A stretch of DNA of 55,033 bases from positions 1 to 55,033 of the forward strand of contig JADFXU010000010.1 of NCBI GenBank assembly GCA_015233365.1, given 5' to 3'. Source of the stretch: Nitrospirota bacterium. GTDB lineage: Bacteria; Nitrospirota; Thermodesulfovibrionia; Thermodesulfovibrionales; Dissulfurispiraceae. This document shows positions 44,342-54,076 of this stretch, piece by piece. The translations under genes were made by a program, and so were the position numbers. The notes beneath the pieces are model-generated. The model was not told the origin of the DNA and searched no databases. It was given only the letters and a program-made list of their open reading frames with translations. Numbering within the stretch: position 1 is the stretch's first letter; each line of letters begins with the position of its first letter.

Positions 44342-45733
44342 ATGGACTATTATGATGTAATAATTGTCGGTGCGGGGCCGGCAGGAATTTTTTGTGCGCT
44401 CGAACTTATCGCATATGCGCAATCTCTTAAAGTCCTTATAGTTGAACAGGGTAAGGATATCGACCGCCGCTCCTGTCCGGTAAATGGCGGACGGAAAGCA
44501 TGTATATCATGCCCGGAATGCGCATTGATAAGCGGATGGGGCGGCGCCGGCGCCTACAGTGATGGAAAGCTCACCCTTTCACCGGAAATCGGGGGATTCC
44601 TCACCCGGTATATGGAAATGGATGCCCTTCAGTCCCTGATAGATTATGTCGACGGCATCTATGTGAAATATGGCGCGCCTGACGAACTGCACGGCAATGA
44701 CTTCAATGCAATGCAGGGTGTTAAAGACCTTGCATCCAGAAATGACCTCATTTTTATTCCCTCCAAAATACGGCATATAGGTACAGACAAGTGCCGTGAC
44801 GTATTGACTGAAATGAGAAAGGCGGTTAATGGAAAGGTCGATACACTATTCCAGCAGGATGTGAGGAGGATAGTCGTAGATAAAAAGAAAGCGGTTGGCG
44901 TACGACTCGGAGATGGCCGCGAAATACGGGCCGGTTATGTAATTCTGGCGCCGGGAAGGGCATCTTCGAAATGGCTTGAGACAGAAGCGAAAAGACTTAA
45001 ACTTACACTGCTGAAAAACCCTGTCGATATCGGAGTAAGGGTTGAAGTGCCGGCAGTAGTGCTTGAACCTCTTACACGGATTACATATGAACCCAAGATG
45101 ATTTATTACTCAAAGAAATTTGACGATAAGGTCAGGACTTTTTGCGTGAATCCTTACGGAGAAGTAGTGAAGGAGCATCTGAAAGGACTATGGACAGTGA
45201 ACGGCCACAGTTATTCGGACAAAAAGACGAATAATACCAACTTCGCCATTCTTTCGAGCACTTTTTTTACAGAACCTTTTAATGAGCCGATATCGTATGG
45301 CACCTATATAGCGCGGCTTGCCAATTTTCTCGGAGGGGGCATAATTATTCAGCGATTAGGCGATCTTGTAAAAGGCAGGCGCTCCACTCCTGAACGGATA
45401 GCGAGGGGAATAGTCGAGCCCACATTGAAGGATGCAACCCCCGGGGATTTGAGCTTTGTGCTGCCTTACCGCTATCTGTCCAACATTGTGGAGATGCTGG
45501 AGGTCCTGGAAAGGATCGCTCCAGGTATCAATTCGCGGCATACACTGCTTTATGGAGTGGAAGTGAAGTTTTATTCCATGCAAATCAAGCTCACGAACAG
45601 TCTTGAAACCGAGGTGCAGGACCTTTTTGCCATCGGCGATGGCGCAGGCGTCAGCAGAGGGCTTATTCAGGCATCGGTTTCGGGAGTGATTGCGGCACGG
45701 GAAGTGATAAGAAGGCAGAAACAGGGGGGGTGA
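44342..45733 (+). CDS. FAD-dependent dehydrogenase (COG2509-like)
   Basis: 463 residues from the ATG at 44342 (AGAGG 5 bases upstream). FAD fold VIIVGAGPAGIFCALE at residues 6-21 and a cysteine-rich segment CPVNGGRKACISCPEC, then GWGGAGAYSDGKL and the C-terminal FAIGDGAGVSRGLIQAS. It resembles uncharacterised FAD-dependent dehydrogenases. Reaction unknown. It ends 9 bases before pcm. Confidence 0.85.
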   Translation: MDYYDVIIVGAGPAGIFCALELIAYAQSLKVLIVEQGKDIDRRSCPVNGGRKACISCPECALISGWGGAGAYSDGKLTLSPEIGGFLTRYMEMDALQSLIDYVDGIYVKYGAPDELHGNDFNAMQGVKDLASRNDLIFIPSKIRHIGTDKCRDVLTEMRKAVNGKVDTLFQQDVRRIVVDKKKAVGVRLGDGREIRAGYVILAPGRASSKWLETEAKRLKLTLLKNPVDIGVRVEVPAVVLEPLTRITYEPKMIYYSKKFDDKVRTFCVNPYGEVVKEHLKGLWTVNGHSYSDKKTNNTNFAILSSTFFTEPFNEPISYGTYIARLANFLGGGIIIQRLGDLVKGRRSTPERIARGIVEPTLKDATPGDLSFVLPYRYLSNIVEMLEVLERIAPGINSRHTLLYGVEVKFYSMQIKLTNSLETEVQDLFAIGDGAGVSRGLIQASVSGVIAAREVIRRQKQGG

Positions 45734-45742
45734 GGGGGCGCT

Positions 45743-46387
45743 ATGGATGACTTCTCCAGGCTCAGGGAGATTATGGTAGCTTCACAGCTTATTCCGCGGG
45801 GTATAAAGGACAATCGTGTTCTTGAAGCGATGAGAAAGGTCCCCCGGCATCTTTTTATGCCCCTGCCCCTTTGGGGAGTCGCTTATGAAGACAATGCACT
45901 GCCTATAGGTGAAGGGCAGACAATCTCCCAACCGTATATGGTTGCGGTAATGACAGAACTCCTTGAACTTGCCGGAGACGAAAGAGTCCTGGAAATCGGC
46001 ACTGGCTCAGGGTACCAGGCAGCGGTGCTGGCGGAGCTTGCACGGGAAGTATACACAGTAGAAAGAATTGGGTCCCTCGCAGATAATGCGCGGGAGTGTC
46101 TTGCCGGACTCGGCTACACTAACGTTGTTGTGCTGACAGGGGATGGTTCCAGGGGCTATGAGGAAAAAGCGCCGTTTGACAGAATTATTATTACCGCCGC
46201 TGCACCACAAGTACCCGAAATAATAATAGGACAACTCAAAGAGGGCGGGATTGTTGTTGCTCCCGTAGGCGAACGGTTTTCCCAAATTGTGGTCAAAGGG
46301 CGCAAAGCAAGGGGCGTATTAGTCGAGGAATTCCAGGTGCCCTGTGTTTTTGTTCCGCTTGTCGGCGAGTACGGATGGAAGTCGTGA
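45743..46387 (+). CDS. pcm: Protein-L-isoaspartate O-methyltransferase
   Basis: 214 residues. Repairs isomerised aspartate residues using SAM. RHLFMP, GEGQTISQPYMVAVM, LEIGTGSGYQAAVLAEL and VGERFSQIVV are the family landmarks. Ribosome site GAGGGGG before the ATG. It is the last gene of the surE-FAD-pcm unit. Confidence 0.95.
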   Translation: MDDFSRLREIMVASQLIPRGIKDNRVLEAMRKVPRHLFMPLPLWGVAYEDNALPIGEGQTISQPYMVAVMTELLELAGDERVLEIGTGSGYQAAVLAELAREVYTVERIGSLADNARECLAGLGYTNVVVLTGDGSRGYEEKAPFDRIIITAAAPQVPEIIIGQLKEGGIVVAPVGERFSQIVVKGRKARGVLVEEFQVPCVFVPLVGEYGWKS

Positions 46388-46395
46388 TCCGCTTC

Positions 46396-46424
46396 TTGAC
46401 TTATCCTTTCTAGAAGTGTTATTT
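46396..46424 (+). promoter_or_regulatory. Possible promoter of the rnf operon
   Basis: TTGACT at 46396-46401 and a weak TTATTT at 46419-46424 with a 17-base spacer, followed by an AT-rich region up to the rnfC ribosome site. Confidence 0.35.
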
Positions 46425-46465
46425 ACTATAGTTTAAATTAATTAATTAAAATGGAGGAGTTGTCT

Positions 46466-47773
46466 ATGTCGCTTGCTACGTTTATTGGAGGAATTCACCC
46501 GCCTGACAAAAAGGAACTCTCCAAGGATAAGGCGATTTCTCCTGCAAAGCCGCTGAAAAAAGTTGTTATTCCTCTTTCACAGCATATCGGCGCTCCCTGT
46601 AAGCTGGGAGTGACCATTGGTCAGAATGTCAAAAAGGGAGAGATTGTAGGCATTCCCGAGGGTTTCGTGTCAGCCCCGGTCCATTCTTCTGTGTCAGGGA
46701 AAGTCGTTGCTATCAGTGAGTTTCCCATGCCCACCGGCAAAATGACGACATGTGTAGTTATCGAAAATGACGGCAGCGAAGAGTGGACCTTGCTTAAGGA
46801 CAATCCGGACTATCTGAAACTCACTTCTGAGCAGTTAAAGGAGAAAGTTAAAGAGGCAGGCATAGTGGGTATGGGAGGGGCTTCTTTTCCTACACACGTG
46901 AAACTGTCCCCGCCTAAAGAAAAGCCGATTGATGTTGTGATTCTCAATGGGGCTGAATGTGAACCGTACCTTACGGCTGACTACAGGCTTATGATTGAAC
47001 GGCCCGGAGATGTTGTAGAGGGGCTGAAAATCCTGATGAAAATATTGAGTGTGGGGAAAGGCATTATCGGAATAGAGAATAACAAGCCTGATGCAATAAA
47101 GGCGATGGAGCTGGCAGTCTCCGGAGAGCCTGGTATAAAAGTGTGCGCTCTTGAGGTGAAGTATCCCCAGGGAGCGGAGAAAATGCTCATTAAGGCCGCA
47201 GTCGACCGGGAGGTGCCGGCACGTGGTCTGCCCATGGACATCGGAGTAGTGGTACAGAATATAGGCACCGCGATTGCTGTCTACGAGGCAGCGCGATATG
47301 GGAAGCCTCTCATCGAGCGTGTTGTGACTGTGACCGGGGAAGGGATCAATGAGCCCAAGAACCTCATGGTCAAAGTCGGGACCCTCGTTTCAGACCTGAT
47401 TGACGAATGCGGGGGATTCAAGTCTGACGCAGCAAAGGTAATATCGGGAGGACCCATGATGGGTTTTTCTATCTATTCACTCGATGTGCCGGTAACCAAA
47501 GGGACTTCAGGAATTCTTGTCCTGCCTGAAGAAGGCGTTGTTCATGCGGAGGATTTCGGCCCTTGCATCCGGTGCGGCAGATGTATCGACATATGCCCGA
47601 TGAAACTGATGCCTTCCATGTTGAGCATTCTGTCCGAGAAGGGATTTTACGAGGAGGCCAAGGAGTATGACCTCTTTGACTGTTTCGAATGCGGTTCATG
47701 CACATACGTATGTCCGTCAAAAAGGCCGATTGTTCAGTTTGTACGTCTTGCCAAATCTCAGGTAAAACCATAA
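46466..47773 (+). CDS. rnfC: Rnf complex subunit RnfC
   Basis: 435 residues from the ATG at 46466; GGAGG at 46453-46457 lies inside the longer frame that begins at 46451, so the later ATG is preferred. RnfC carries the NADH/FMN-type domain (GMGGASFPTHVKL, NGAECEPYLTADYRL) and two [4Fe-4S] motifs, CIRCGRCIDICP and CFECGSCTYVCP. It is the cytoplasmic NAD-side subunit of the ferredoxin:NAD oxidoreductase. Confidence 0.96.
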   Translation: MSLATFIGGIHPPDKKELSKDKAISPAKPLKKVVIPLSQHIGAPCKLGVTIGQNVKKGEIVGIPEGFVSAPVHSSVSGKVVAISEFPMPTGKMTTCVVIENDGSEEWTLLKDNPDYLKLTSEQLKEKVKEAGIVGMGGASFPTHVKLSPPKEKPIDVVILNGAECEPYLTADYRLMIERPGDVVEGLKILMKILSVGKGIIGIENNKPDAIKAMELAVSGEPGIKVCALEVKYPQGAEKMLIKAAVDREVPARGLPMDIGVVVQNIGTAIAVYEAARYGKPLIERVVTVTGEGINEPKNLMVKVGTLVSDLIDECGGFKSDAAKVISGGPMMGFSIYSLDVPVTKGTSGILVLPEEGVVHAEDFGPCIRCGRCIDICPMKLMPSMLSILSEKGFYEEAKEYDLFDCFECGSCTYVCPSKRPIVQFVRLAKSQVKP

Positions 47774-47822
47774 CAAAACAAAGAATTTAAAGATAGGCAA
47801 AGGTTGAGACAAAGGAGTCGTC

Positions 47823-48848
47823 ATGGAAATGCTTAAGAAAGAGCATCAACTCACTATTTCGGTAAGTCCTCATGTAAAGAGCGAGGAAACCACCAGCAGG
47901 ATTATGTGGAGCGTTTCCGCGGCTTTAATGCCTGCTGCGCTGATGGGAATTTATTTTTTCGGCCCTTACGCTGCTGTTAACCTCGCCCTGGCTATTATCG
48001 GGGCACTGGCAGGCGAGTATGCTTTTCAGAAATTTCTGAAGAGGAAAATCACACTTACTGACGGGAGCGCGTTTCTCACCGGTCTTTTGTTGGGTATGAA
48101 CCTGCCCGGATCAGTGCCGTTTTATTTACCTGTGATCGGGTCTTTTGTTGCAGTTGTTATCTGCAAGCAGCTTTTCGGTGGGCTCGGCTACAACGTCTTT
48201 AATCCTGCGTTGATCGGAAGGGCATTTCTGCTTATATCATTCCCAAAGCTTATGACCATCTGGAAGGAACCAACGGCTGCCTTTATTCATCTCGATGCAA
48301 AGACCACAGCTACCCCGCTCGGTATTCTCAAAGAAGAGGGCGTGGCGAAGCTCATGGAGATTTTTGGAGATAAAATTAATCTTTACACTCAACTTTTTGT
48401 CGGACACAGGGCCGGCTCGATAGGCGAAACATCTGCATTCGCCTTGCTTGTAGGGGCCGCGTTTCTTCTTTACCGGGGATATATATCGTGGGAAATACCT
48501 GCGTCTTTCCTCGGTACCGCTGCACTTATGGCCTGGGTTTTCGGGACCAAAGGGGCGCTCTTTGCCGGGGACCCGTTGGCTCATCTTCTGAGCGGCGGAA
48601 TGCTCCTGGGCGCCTTCTTCATGGCAACGGACTATGTTACTTGCCCTTCCGTGAAAAGAGGCCAGATACTTTTTGGTATAGGATGCGGCTTCCTGACCAT
48701 GCTTATCAGGCTTAAGGGAGGGTTTCCCGAGGGGGTTATGTTCGCTATCCTCATAATGAATTGCTTCGCCCCTCTTATCGACCGGAGTTTCAGGACCAGG
48801 ACTTTCGGGGCCAGGAAAGAGACTAAAGAAAAGGAGGTCAGGAAATGA
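47823..48848 (+). CDS. rnfD: Rnf complex subunit RnfD
   Basis: 341 residues, multi-pass membrane protein. The covalent FMN threonine is expected at T164 in KTTATPLG. GYNVFNPALIGRAF and MATDYVTCPSVKRGQ are conserved. Its stop overlaps rnfG by 4 bases. It is part of the ion-translocating core. Confidence 0.95.
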   Translation: MEMLKKEHQLTISVSPHVKSEETTSRIMWSVSAALMPAALMGIYFFGPYAAVNLALAIIGALAGEYAFQKFLKRKITLTDGSAFLTGLLLGMNLPGSVPFYLPVIGSFVAVVICKQLFGGLGYNVFNPALIGRAFLLISFPKLMTIWKEPTAAFIHLDAKTTATPLGILKEEGVAKLMEIFGDKINLYTQLFVGHRAGSIGETSAFALLVGAAFLLYRGYISWEIPASFLGTAALMAWVFGTKGALFAGDPLAHLLSGGMLLGAFFMATDYVTCPSVKRGQILFGIGCGFLTMLIRLKGGFPEGVMFAILIMNCFAPLIDRSFRTRTFGARKETKEKEVRK

Positions 48849-49462
48849 CAGGCAAGGATATCATAAAGATAACTCTGAATCTTGTAATTGTGTATCTGAT
48901 CGGGGGGCTTATCCTTGCAGCCGTCTATGCCAAAACAGCTCCTATAATATTCAGGAATGACGAGAATGCAAAGAAACAGGCGCTCAAGGCATTAATGCCT
49001 GATGCAGATGATATTAAAAAAGCGGGCGACTGGACTGTTCATGAGAAACATGCGGAATACTATATCGCCAAAAAGGGGAATAATACAATCGGCTACATTG
49101 TTCAATCGTTCGGAAAAGGATATTCCAGCTATATCAACACGCTTGTTGCTGTAAATAAGGATTTCAAGGTGCAGAAGATCAGCATTCTCAGCCATGGCGA
49201 GACCCCCGGGCTCGGCGATGAGATTATGGCAGATTATTTTCAGGGCCAATTCAAAGGCAAGGATTTCGACCACCTGAAGGTCCTGAAGACAGATACTACC
49301 GAATATGTGCAGGCCATCTCCGGCGCTACCATCTCAAGCCGGGCAGTAACAGAGGATGCTGTAAAGAACGGGGTGTCGGAACTTATCAGTGTGTACAGGG
49401 ATAACAAGGCCGGTGAGGCTGCTAAAACCGAAGGAGGTGCTGCTCATGGCACAGGCAACTGA
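48845..49462 (+). CDS. rnfG: Rnf complex subunit RnfG
   Basis: 205 residues. One N-terminal membrane segment (ITLNLVIVYLIGGLILAAVY), then a periplasmic FMN-binding domain: SHGETPGLGDEI and the flavinylation motif QAISGATISS (expected at T162). The C-terminal 17 bases overlap rnfE. The flavin is attached by ApbE, which is not in the window. Confidence 0.94.
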   Translation: MTGKDIIKITLNLVIVYLIGGLILAAVYAKTAPIIFRNDENAKKQALKALMPDADDIKKAGDWTVHEKHAEYYIAKKGNNTIGYIVQSFGKGYSSYINTLVAVNKDFKVQKISILSHGETPGLGDEIMADYFQGQFKGKDFDHLKVLKTDTTEYVQAISGATISSRAVTEDAVKNGVSELISVYRDNKAGEAAKTEGGAAHGTGN

Positions 49463-50072
49463 CATCACTCTTTGGGAGGCGATAAAGAATGGCGTTATCA
49501 AGGATAACACCATCTTCAAACTGGCTCTCAGCCTCTGCCCCTCCATCGCTGTGACAAACAGTCTGAAGAACGGGGTTTACATGGGCGCGGCCGTGCTCTT
49601 TGTCCAGACAATGGTGAACATCACCATTTCCGCGATGCGAAAAGTGATCCATCCGAAAGTAAGACTGCCCATCTTCATGCTGGTAATTTCGGGCTGGGTT
49701 ACAGTGGTCAATATGGTTATGGCCGCTATGGCCCCTGATGTATATAAAGAAGTGGGACTTTATATACAGCTTATCGTGGCCTTTGCATCCATCCTTGCCA
49801 GGGCAGAAATGTTTGCGAGTAAAAACAATATAAGACCCTCTATGTACGATGGCATAGGAATGGGCCTCGGCTTTCTTTTCGCTCTCACGGTTATTAGTTT
49901 TTTCCGGGAATTAGTGGGCAAGGGTGCGCTCTGGGGACACCCCTTAATCAATGCCAAGCCCCTGCTCATACTGGTCTTGCCTGCAGGCGGCTTTCTTTCA
50001 GTCGGCATACTTATGGCCCTTTTCAACTGGCTTGATGCGCGTTATTCAACTGGCAAAACAGCCGGACACTAA
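49446..50072 (+). CDS. rnfE: Rnf complex subunit RnfE
   Basis: 208 residues; the ATG at 49446 with GGAGG about 8 bases upstream is chosen over the GTG at 49389, which lies inside rnfG. It has six predicted membrane segments and the family segment FKLALSLCPSIAVTNSLKNG with a conserved cysteine. It pairs with RnfA in the membrane core that holds a [2Fe-2S] cluster. Confidence 0.94.
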   Translation: MAQATDITLWEAIKNGVIKDNTIFKLALSLCPSIAVTNSLKNGVYMGAAVLFVQTMVNITISAMRKVIHPKVRLPIFMLVISGWVTVVNMVMAAMAPDVYKEVGLYIQLIVAFASILARAEMFASKNNIRPSMYDGIGMGLGFLFALTVISFFRELVGKGALWGHPLINAKPLLILVLPAGGFLSVGILMALFNWLDARYSTGKTAGH

Positions 50073-50084
50073 AGGAGAAGAAAC

Positions 50085-50678
50085 ATGCATAGCGAATTCA
50101 CAAAAATGTTCGAGCTTATAATAGCCGCATCACTGATAAATAACTTTGTCTTTACGAAATTCCTGGGTCTCTGTATCTTCTTCGGCGTGTCAAAAAAGAT
50201 GGAGACCGCAGTGGGCATGAGCATCACTTTCACCGCTGTCATGATGTTAGGCGCTGCTGCAAACTGGCTGGTCTTTAATAAAATAATGGTTCCACTCGAC
50301 ATTACATTCCTGAAGATCATAGTTTTTATCGGCGTTATCGCCGGCCTTGTTCAGGCATCGGACACCATCATGAGGAAGATAGCCCCCGCACTTTATTATA
50401 AGCTCGGGATATATCTTGCCCTTATCTCTACGAACTGTATCATCCTTGCGGTTCCGCTGGAGAACGCAGCAGAGCATTTCAGTTTTGTCGAGAGTCTTGC
50501 ATTCGGGCTGGGCTCGGGGATTGGTTTCGGTCTTGCCCTGGTTATAATGGCGAGCATACGCGAGAAGCTTGAACTGGCTGATGTGCCTGCGCCTTTCAGG
50601 GGATTGCCTATGGCCTTCATAGTTACCGGACTGATAGCACTGGCTTTTACCGGGTTCTCGGGATTGATAACAATATAA
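50085..50678 (+). CDS. rnfA: Rnf complex subunit RnfA
   Basis: 197 residues, six membrane segments. NFVFTKFLGLCIFFGVS and LISTNCIILAVPLENA carry the conserved cysteines shared with RnfE. AGGAG precedes the start. rnfB follows only after 157 bases, unusual within a tight operon. Confidence 0.95.
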   Translation: MHSEFTKMFELIIAASLINNFVFTKFLGLCIFFGVSKKMETAVGMSITFTAVMMLGAAANWLVFNKIMVPLDITFLKIIVFIGVIAGLVQASDTIMRKIAPALYYKLGIYLALISTNCIILAVPLENAAEHFSFVESLAFGLGSGIGFGLALVIMASIREKLELADVPAPFRGLPMAFIVTGLIALAFTGFSGLITI

Positions 50679-50835
50679 ACGTACGCTGTGCATCGTGAAG
50701 AGGAAGGGTAAAGAGTGAAAAAATGCGGCCGGCAGCAAGGCGATACTCATAATTAATAAATTATTGTTAAGATAATTTTAATAACCCAAAAACATTCAAC
50801 GCTGTACGCAGTACGCGCAACGGAGGTAGCGTAGC

Positions 50836-52005
50836 ATGCATGATTTGCAAAGAGTGATAGCTGATATCCTCGGGATTGTTCAGTTTGCGGATATATATCA
50901 TTTTATTATCCCGCATGTCGGAGTCGGCGGCGGGGTGGAAGGACGCGAGCATGTAGATCTTGTTCCATTAGTAAAATTCACACTGGTCTTCCTGGCAGGT
51001 GTTAGTGCCCTGTTCGGCCTCGGTCTCGCTTTTGCCGCAAAGCGATTTGCAGTCAAGACAGACCCGAGAGTGGAACAAGTGAAGGACCACCTTGCTCACG
51101 CTCATTGCGGCGCTTGCACTTATGCAGGCTGTGAACAGTATGCCGAGGCTGTTGTCAACAACCCTGATGTTCCACCTAATCTTTGTATTCCGGCCGGCGC
51201 AAAAGCGGCGGAAACAATAGCATTGATAACAGGGAAAAAGGCTGAAATAAGAGAGCCCCATTTCGCCAGGGTCATGTGTCAGGGAGGCTGGAGCAGATCT
51301 GCCAAGAGATTTAAATACGAGGGTGTCCAGGATTGCAGGGCCTCTGTTCTTGCCGGCGGTGGCGACAAGGCGTGCAATTACGGGTGCCTCGGTTACGGGA
51401 CTTGTTCGCGCGTTTGTCCTTTTGGCGCCATATCCATGAATGATGACAACCTGCCGGTTATTGATATGAGCAAATGCACCGGCTGCCGGAAATGCGAGGC
51501 GGCGTGCCCTAAAAAGGTTATTGAAGTGCTGCCTGCATCAAAGGCCGTACTCGTATCCTGCCATTCAAGGGACAAAGGCGGAGTGGTCCGGAAAAATTGC
51601 GAGGTAGGCTGTATAGCATGCGGAAAATGTGTCAAGATTTGTCCTTTTGATGCGCCAAAGATCGGTAATAATCTCTCCCGGATCGATATCGGCAAGTGCA
51701 AGGTGTGCAGTCTTTGTGCTGGAGTGTGCCCCACGCATGCGATTTTTGATTTTATTCCCCACAGGCCTAAGGCGGTTGTTACTGAAAAGTGCATCGGATG
51801 CCAAAAATGCGCCAAGGTTTGTCCGGTCGATGCACCGAGCGGCGAGCCAAAGAAGCGGCACGCAATTTCACAGGAAAAATGCATAGGCTGCGGAATATGC
51901 ACTGCAAAATGCCCTGTGCAAGCTATTGACGGCACATTCAATGCCCTGGAAGTGTTTGCCGCTGCAGCAGCCAAAAAGCAGAAAGCAACAGCAAAAGCCG
52001 TATAG
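50836..52005 (+). CDS. rnfB: Rnf complex subunit RnfB, seven-cluster form
   Basis: 389 residues. An N-terminal membrane segment (KFTLVFLAGVSALFGLGLAF, about residues 47-66) is followed by AHCGACTYAGCEQYAEAV and a later C, the usual [4Fe-4S] site. Six further CxxCxxCxxxCP-type motifs follow: CNYGC...CSRVCP, CTGCRKCEAACP, CIACGKCVKICP, CKVCSLCAGVCP, CIGCQKCAKVCP and CIGCGICTAKCP. Proteobacterial RnfB has three clusters, so this is the extended type known from acetogens. It accepts electrons from ferredoxin. Confidence 0.95.
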   Translation: MHDLQRVIADILGIVQFADIYHFIIPHVGVGGGVEGREHVDLVPLVKFTLVFLAGVSALFGLGLAFAAKRFAVKTDPRVEQVKDHLAHAHCGACTYAGCEQYAEAVVNNPDVPPNLCIPAGAKAAETIALITGKKAEIREPHFARVMCQGGWSRSAKRFKYEGVQDCRASVLAGGGDKACNYGCLGYGTCSRVCPFGAISMNDDNLPVIDMSKCTGCRKCEAACPKKVIEVLPASKAVLVSCHSRDKGGVVRKNCEVGCIACGKCVKICPFDAPKIGNNLSRIDIGKCKVCSLCAGVCPTHAIFDFIPHRPKAVVTEKCIGCQKCAKVCPVDAPSGEPKKRHAISQEKCIGCGICTAKCPVQAIDGTFNALEVFAAAAAKKQKATAKAV

Positions 52006-52084
52006 TTCGTGAAGCACGGCAATTGCCTATAACTTATTATGGGTATTGACATTTATGTTGTGATTAGGTTACATATATACCCAT

Positions 52085-53542
52085 ATGAGAAAATGTGGCC
52101 TTCTAGCCGGAATCGTATTGGTTTTAATAACGGTTGTTCTGTCGGCTGTATCGGCAGACGCTGATGTGACAAAAGTCCGGACACCGGATCTTGAGAATAA
52201 TACAAAAAATCTTGTTGAAAAGCCTTCGGTAGTAACTGTCCAGCCCCCGGTCGATGCTCAGGCTGCTGCCCCGAATAAGACAGTGGCTGCAACTGAAATT
52301 CAAACCGACAAAAATGTACCGGTTTCTCCTGCAAACACGGCTGACCCCAACCATGCAAACAAAGAGGCTGCTGTGACTTCTCCGCCTCCGGTTGAAGAAA
52401 AACAAGCTGCGGCTCCCAAACCCCAGTTCAATGATGATTACGCATCAAACAAGACGGCACTGAAGGCTATTGAAAAGAGTGTCGAGATATTTAAAGACAG
52501 GATAAAAGACAGGTTTTCAGTGTATCTTGAAAGATCGGCGCGGTATGTAGATATAATGCAGGAAATACTGAAGGAGAAACACTTGCCTGAAGATCTCGTG
52601 TTCCTGCCTATAGTTGAAAGCGGCTTCAATCCAAATGCATACTCAAGGGCTAAAGCAGTAGGCCCGTGGCAGTTTATAGCTTCAACGGGAAAGCGTTATG
52701 GGCTGGTAATAGATTGGTGGCGTGATGAACGGAAAGACCCCGTGAAGTCGACTGTGGCGGCAGCAGATTATTTGAAGGACCTTTATAAGATGTTCGGTTC
52801 ATGGAACCTTGCTCTGGCCGCATATAATGCCGGAGAGGGAAAAATTTCAAAGGCGCTGAGAAAAAGCGACTCGGATAATTATTGGTCTCTTCTCAGTACA
52901 AAGCAGATAAGGAATGAGACGAAAGAGTATGTGCCGAGTTATATAGCTGCCACCATGATCGCCAATAGCCCGGAGGAATATGGCTTTCATAATCTTGATT
53001 ACAGGGAACCGTTGGAATATGATGAAGTGACTGTCAGTTTCCCGCTTGATATCGACGTTATCGCGAAGTGTGCCGAGTGCACGGTAAAAGAAATCAGGGA
53101 AATGAACCCGGAATTGAGGAGATGGAGTACCCCGCCAAATATCAAGAATTACACGATCAGAATTCCGGATGGGAGCAAGGAGATTTTTCTGAAGAACCTC
53201 GCTTCAATACCGAAAGACGAACGGTTTACAGTTGAGCAATATACTATGAAAAAAGGCGATACCATAAAAAAGGTTGCCAAAAAAACCGGTATGCCGGTTT
53301 CAACTATTCTTGCGATGAATTCCCTGAGCAATTTGGGTCAATTGAAATCCGGAGATACGATATCGCTTCCGCCGAAAGGAAAATACTGCCCGGACCCGGA
53401 TGACAAGGCATCATTTGTTCAGAAGGTCGCTTACAAGAATAAATCGTCCCGCAAACACTCGGGTAAGAAAGCAGGGAGAAGTTCGTCGAAAAAGTCTCAT
53501 CCCCGAAAGAGCAGAAGCAAAGTCAGAACCAAAAAAGCGTAA
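52085..53542 (+). CDS. MltD-like lytic transglycosylase with LysM domain
   Basis: 485 residues. Signal peptide (GLLAGIVLVLITVVLSAVSA), a low-complexity Pro/Ala linker to about residue 110, then an SLT domain with catalytic E178 in LPIVESGFNP and LALAAYNAGEGKI, then one clear LysM repeat (YTMKKGDTIKKVAKKTGMP and GDTISLPPKG). The C-terminal 45 residues are very rich in Lys, Arg and Ser. It is a paralogue of the protein at 18497-19294. Confidence 0.92.
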   Translation: MRKCGLLAGIVLVLITVVLSAVSADADVTKVRTPDLENNTKNLVEKPSVVTVQPPVDAQAAAPNKTVAATEIQTDKNVPVSPANTADPNHANKEAAVTSPPPVEEKQAAAPKPQFNDDYASNKTALKAIEKSVEIFKDRIKDRFSVYLERSARYVDIMQEILKEKHLPEDLVFLPIVESGFNPNAYSRAKAVGPWQFIASTGKRYGLVIDWWRDERKDPVKSTVAAADYLKDLYKMFGSWNLALAAYNAGEGKISKALRKSDSDNYWSLLSTKQIRNETKEYVPSYIAATMIANSPEEYGFHNLDYREPLEYDEVTVSFPLDIDVIAKCAECTVKEIREMNPELRRWSTPPNIKNYTIRIPDGSKEIFLKNLASIPKDERFTVEQYTMKKGDTIKKVAKKTGMPVSTILAMNSLSNLGQLKSGDTISLPPKGKYCPDPDDKASFVQKVAYKNKSSRKHSGKKAGRSSSKKSHPRKSRSKVRTKKA

Positions 53543-53664
53543 ACACAAAAATTTACTTCTGTCCCTCCAGACAGAATTCTTATTGCGTTATGGCTTCTGA
53601 TTTGCTATAGTCAAAACAAGTTCACCTGGCAGGCAATTTGATAGTTTTAGCACTATGCATGCAT

Positions 53665-53679
53665 GACGGCATCGCCGTC
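53665..53679 (+). terminator. Short GACGGC/GCCGTC hairpin
   Basis: A perfect 6-bp stem with a 3-base loop after the lytic transglycosylase, followed by CCTTATTAAA. It may be a weak terminator or a leader structure of dodecin. Confidence 0.35.
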
Positions 53680-53750
53680 CTTATTAAATCTGAAATCGGC
53701 TTTCATCCCCGCCTGGACCCAGGGGGAGATATTGCCGAAAGGAGATGAAC

Positions 53751-53966
53751 ATGCCGGAGAGTGTTTACAAGGTAATTGAACTGGTTGGTACAAGCACTGA
53801 ATCGTGGGAGAAAGCCGCAGCCAAAGCCGTTGAGACTGCATCAAAGTCGCTGAAGGATCTGCGTATCGGTGAAGTCGTGGAGCTGGACATGCAGATTGAT
53901 GGCGGAAAGGTTATCGCATACAGGGCAAAAGTGAAGGTGTCGTTCAAGTACCTGCAAGAAAAGTAA
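53751..53966 (+). CDS. Dodecin (flavin-binding storage protein)
   Basis: 71 residues from the ATG at 53751 (AAGGAG 7 bases upstream; the ATG two codons earlier overlaps that site). PESVYKVIELVGTS, EKAAAKAVETASKSLK, GEVVELDMQID and AYRAKVKVSF give the complete dodecin fold, which assembles as a dodecamer binding flavin. It fits a cell with heavy flavin use (Hdr, MetF, Rnf). Confidence 0.94.
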   Translation: MPESVYKVIELVGTSTESWEKAAAKAVETASKSLKDLRIGEVVELDMQIDGGKVIAYRAKVKVSFKYLQEK

Positions 53967-53997
53967 GACGCATTACTATTTTACCGATAGCGAAAAG

Positions 53998-54024
53998 GGA
54001 CGGCCGAAAAATCCGTCCTTTTTT
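53998..54024 (+). terminator. Intrinsic terminator after dodecin
   Basis: GGACGG pairs with CCGTCC around a 9-base loop and is followed directly by six T, 31 bases after the dodecin stop. Confidence 0.85.
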
Positions 54025-54076
54025 GTTCCAGCGAGAGACCATGTCCTAAATAGCCCCTTATAAGTTATAGTAGTAT

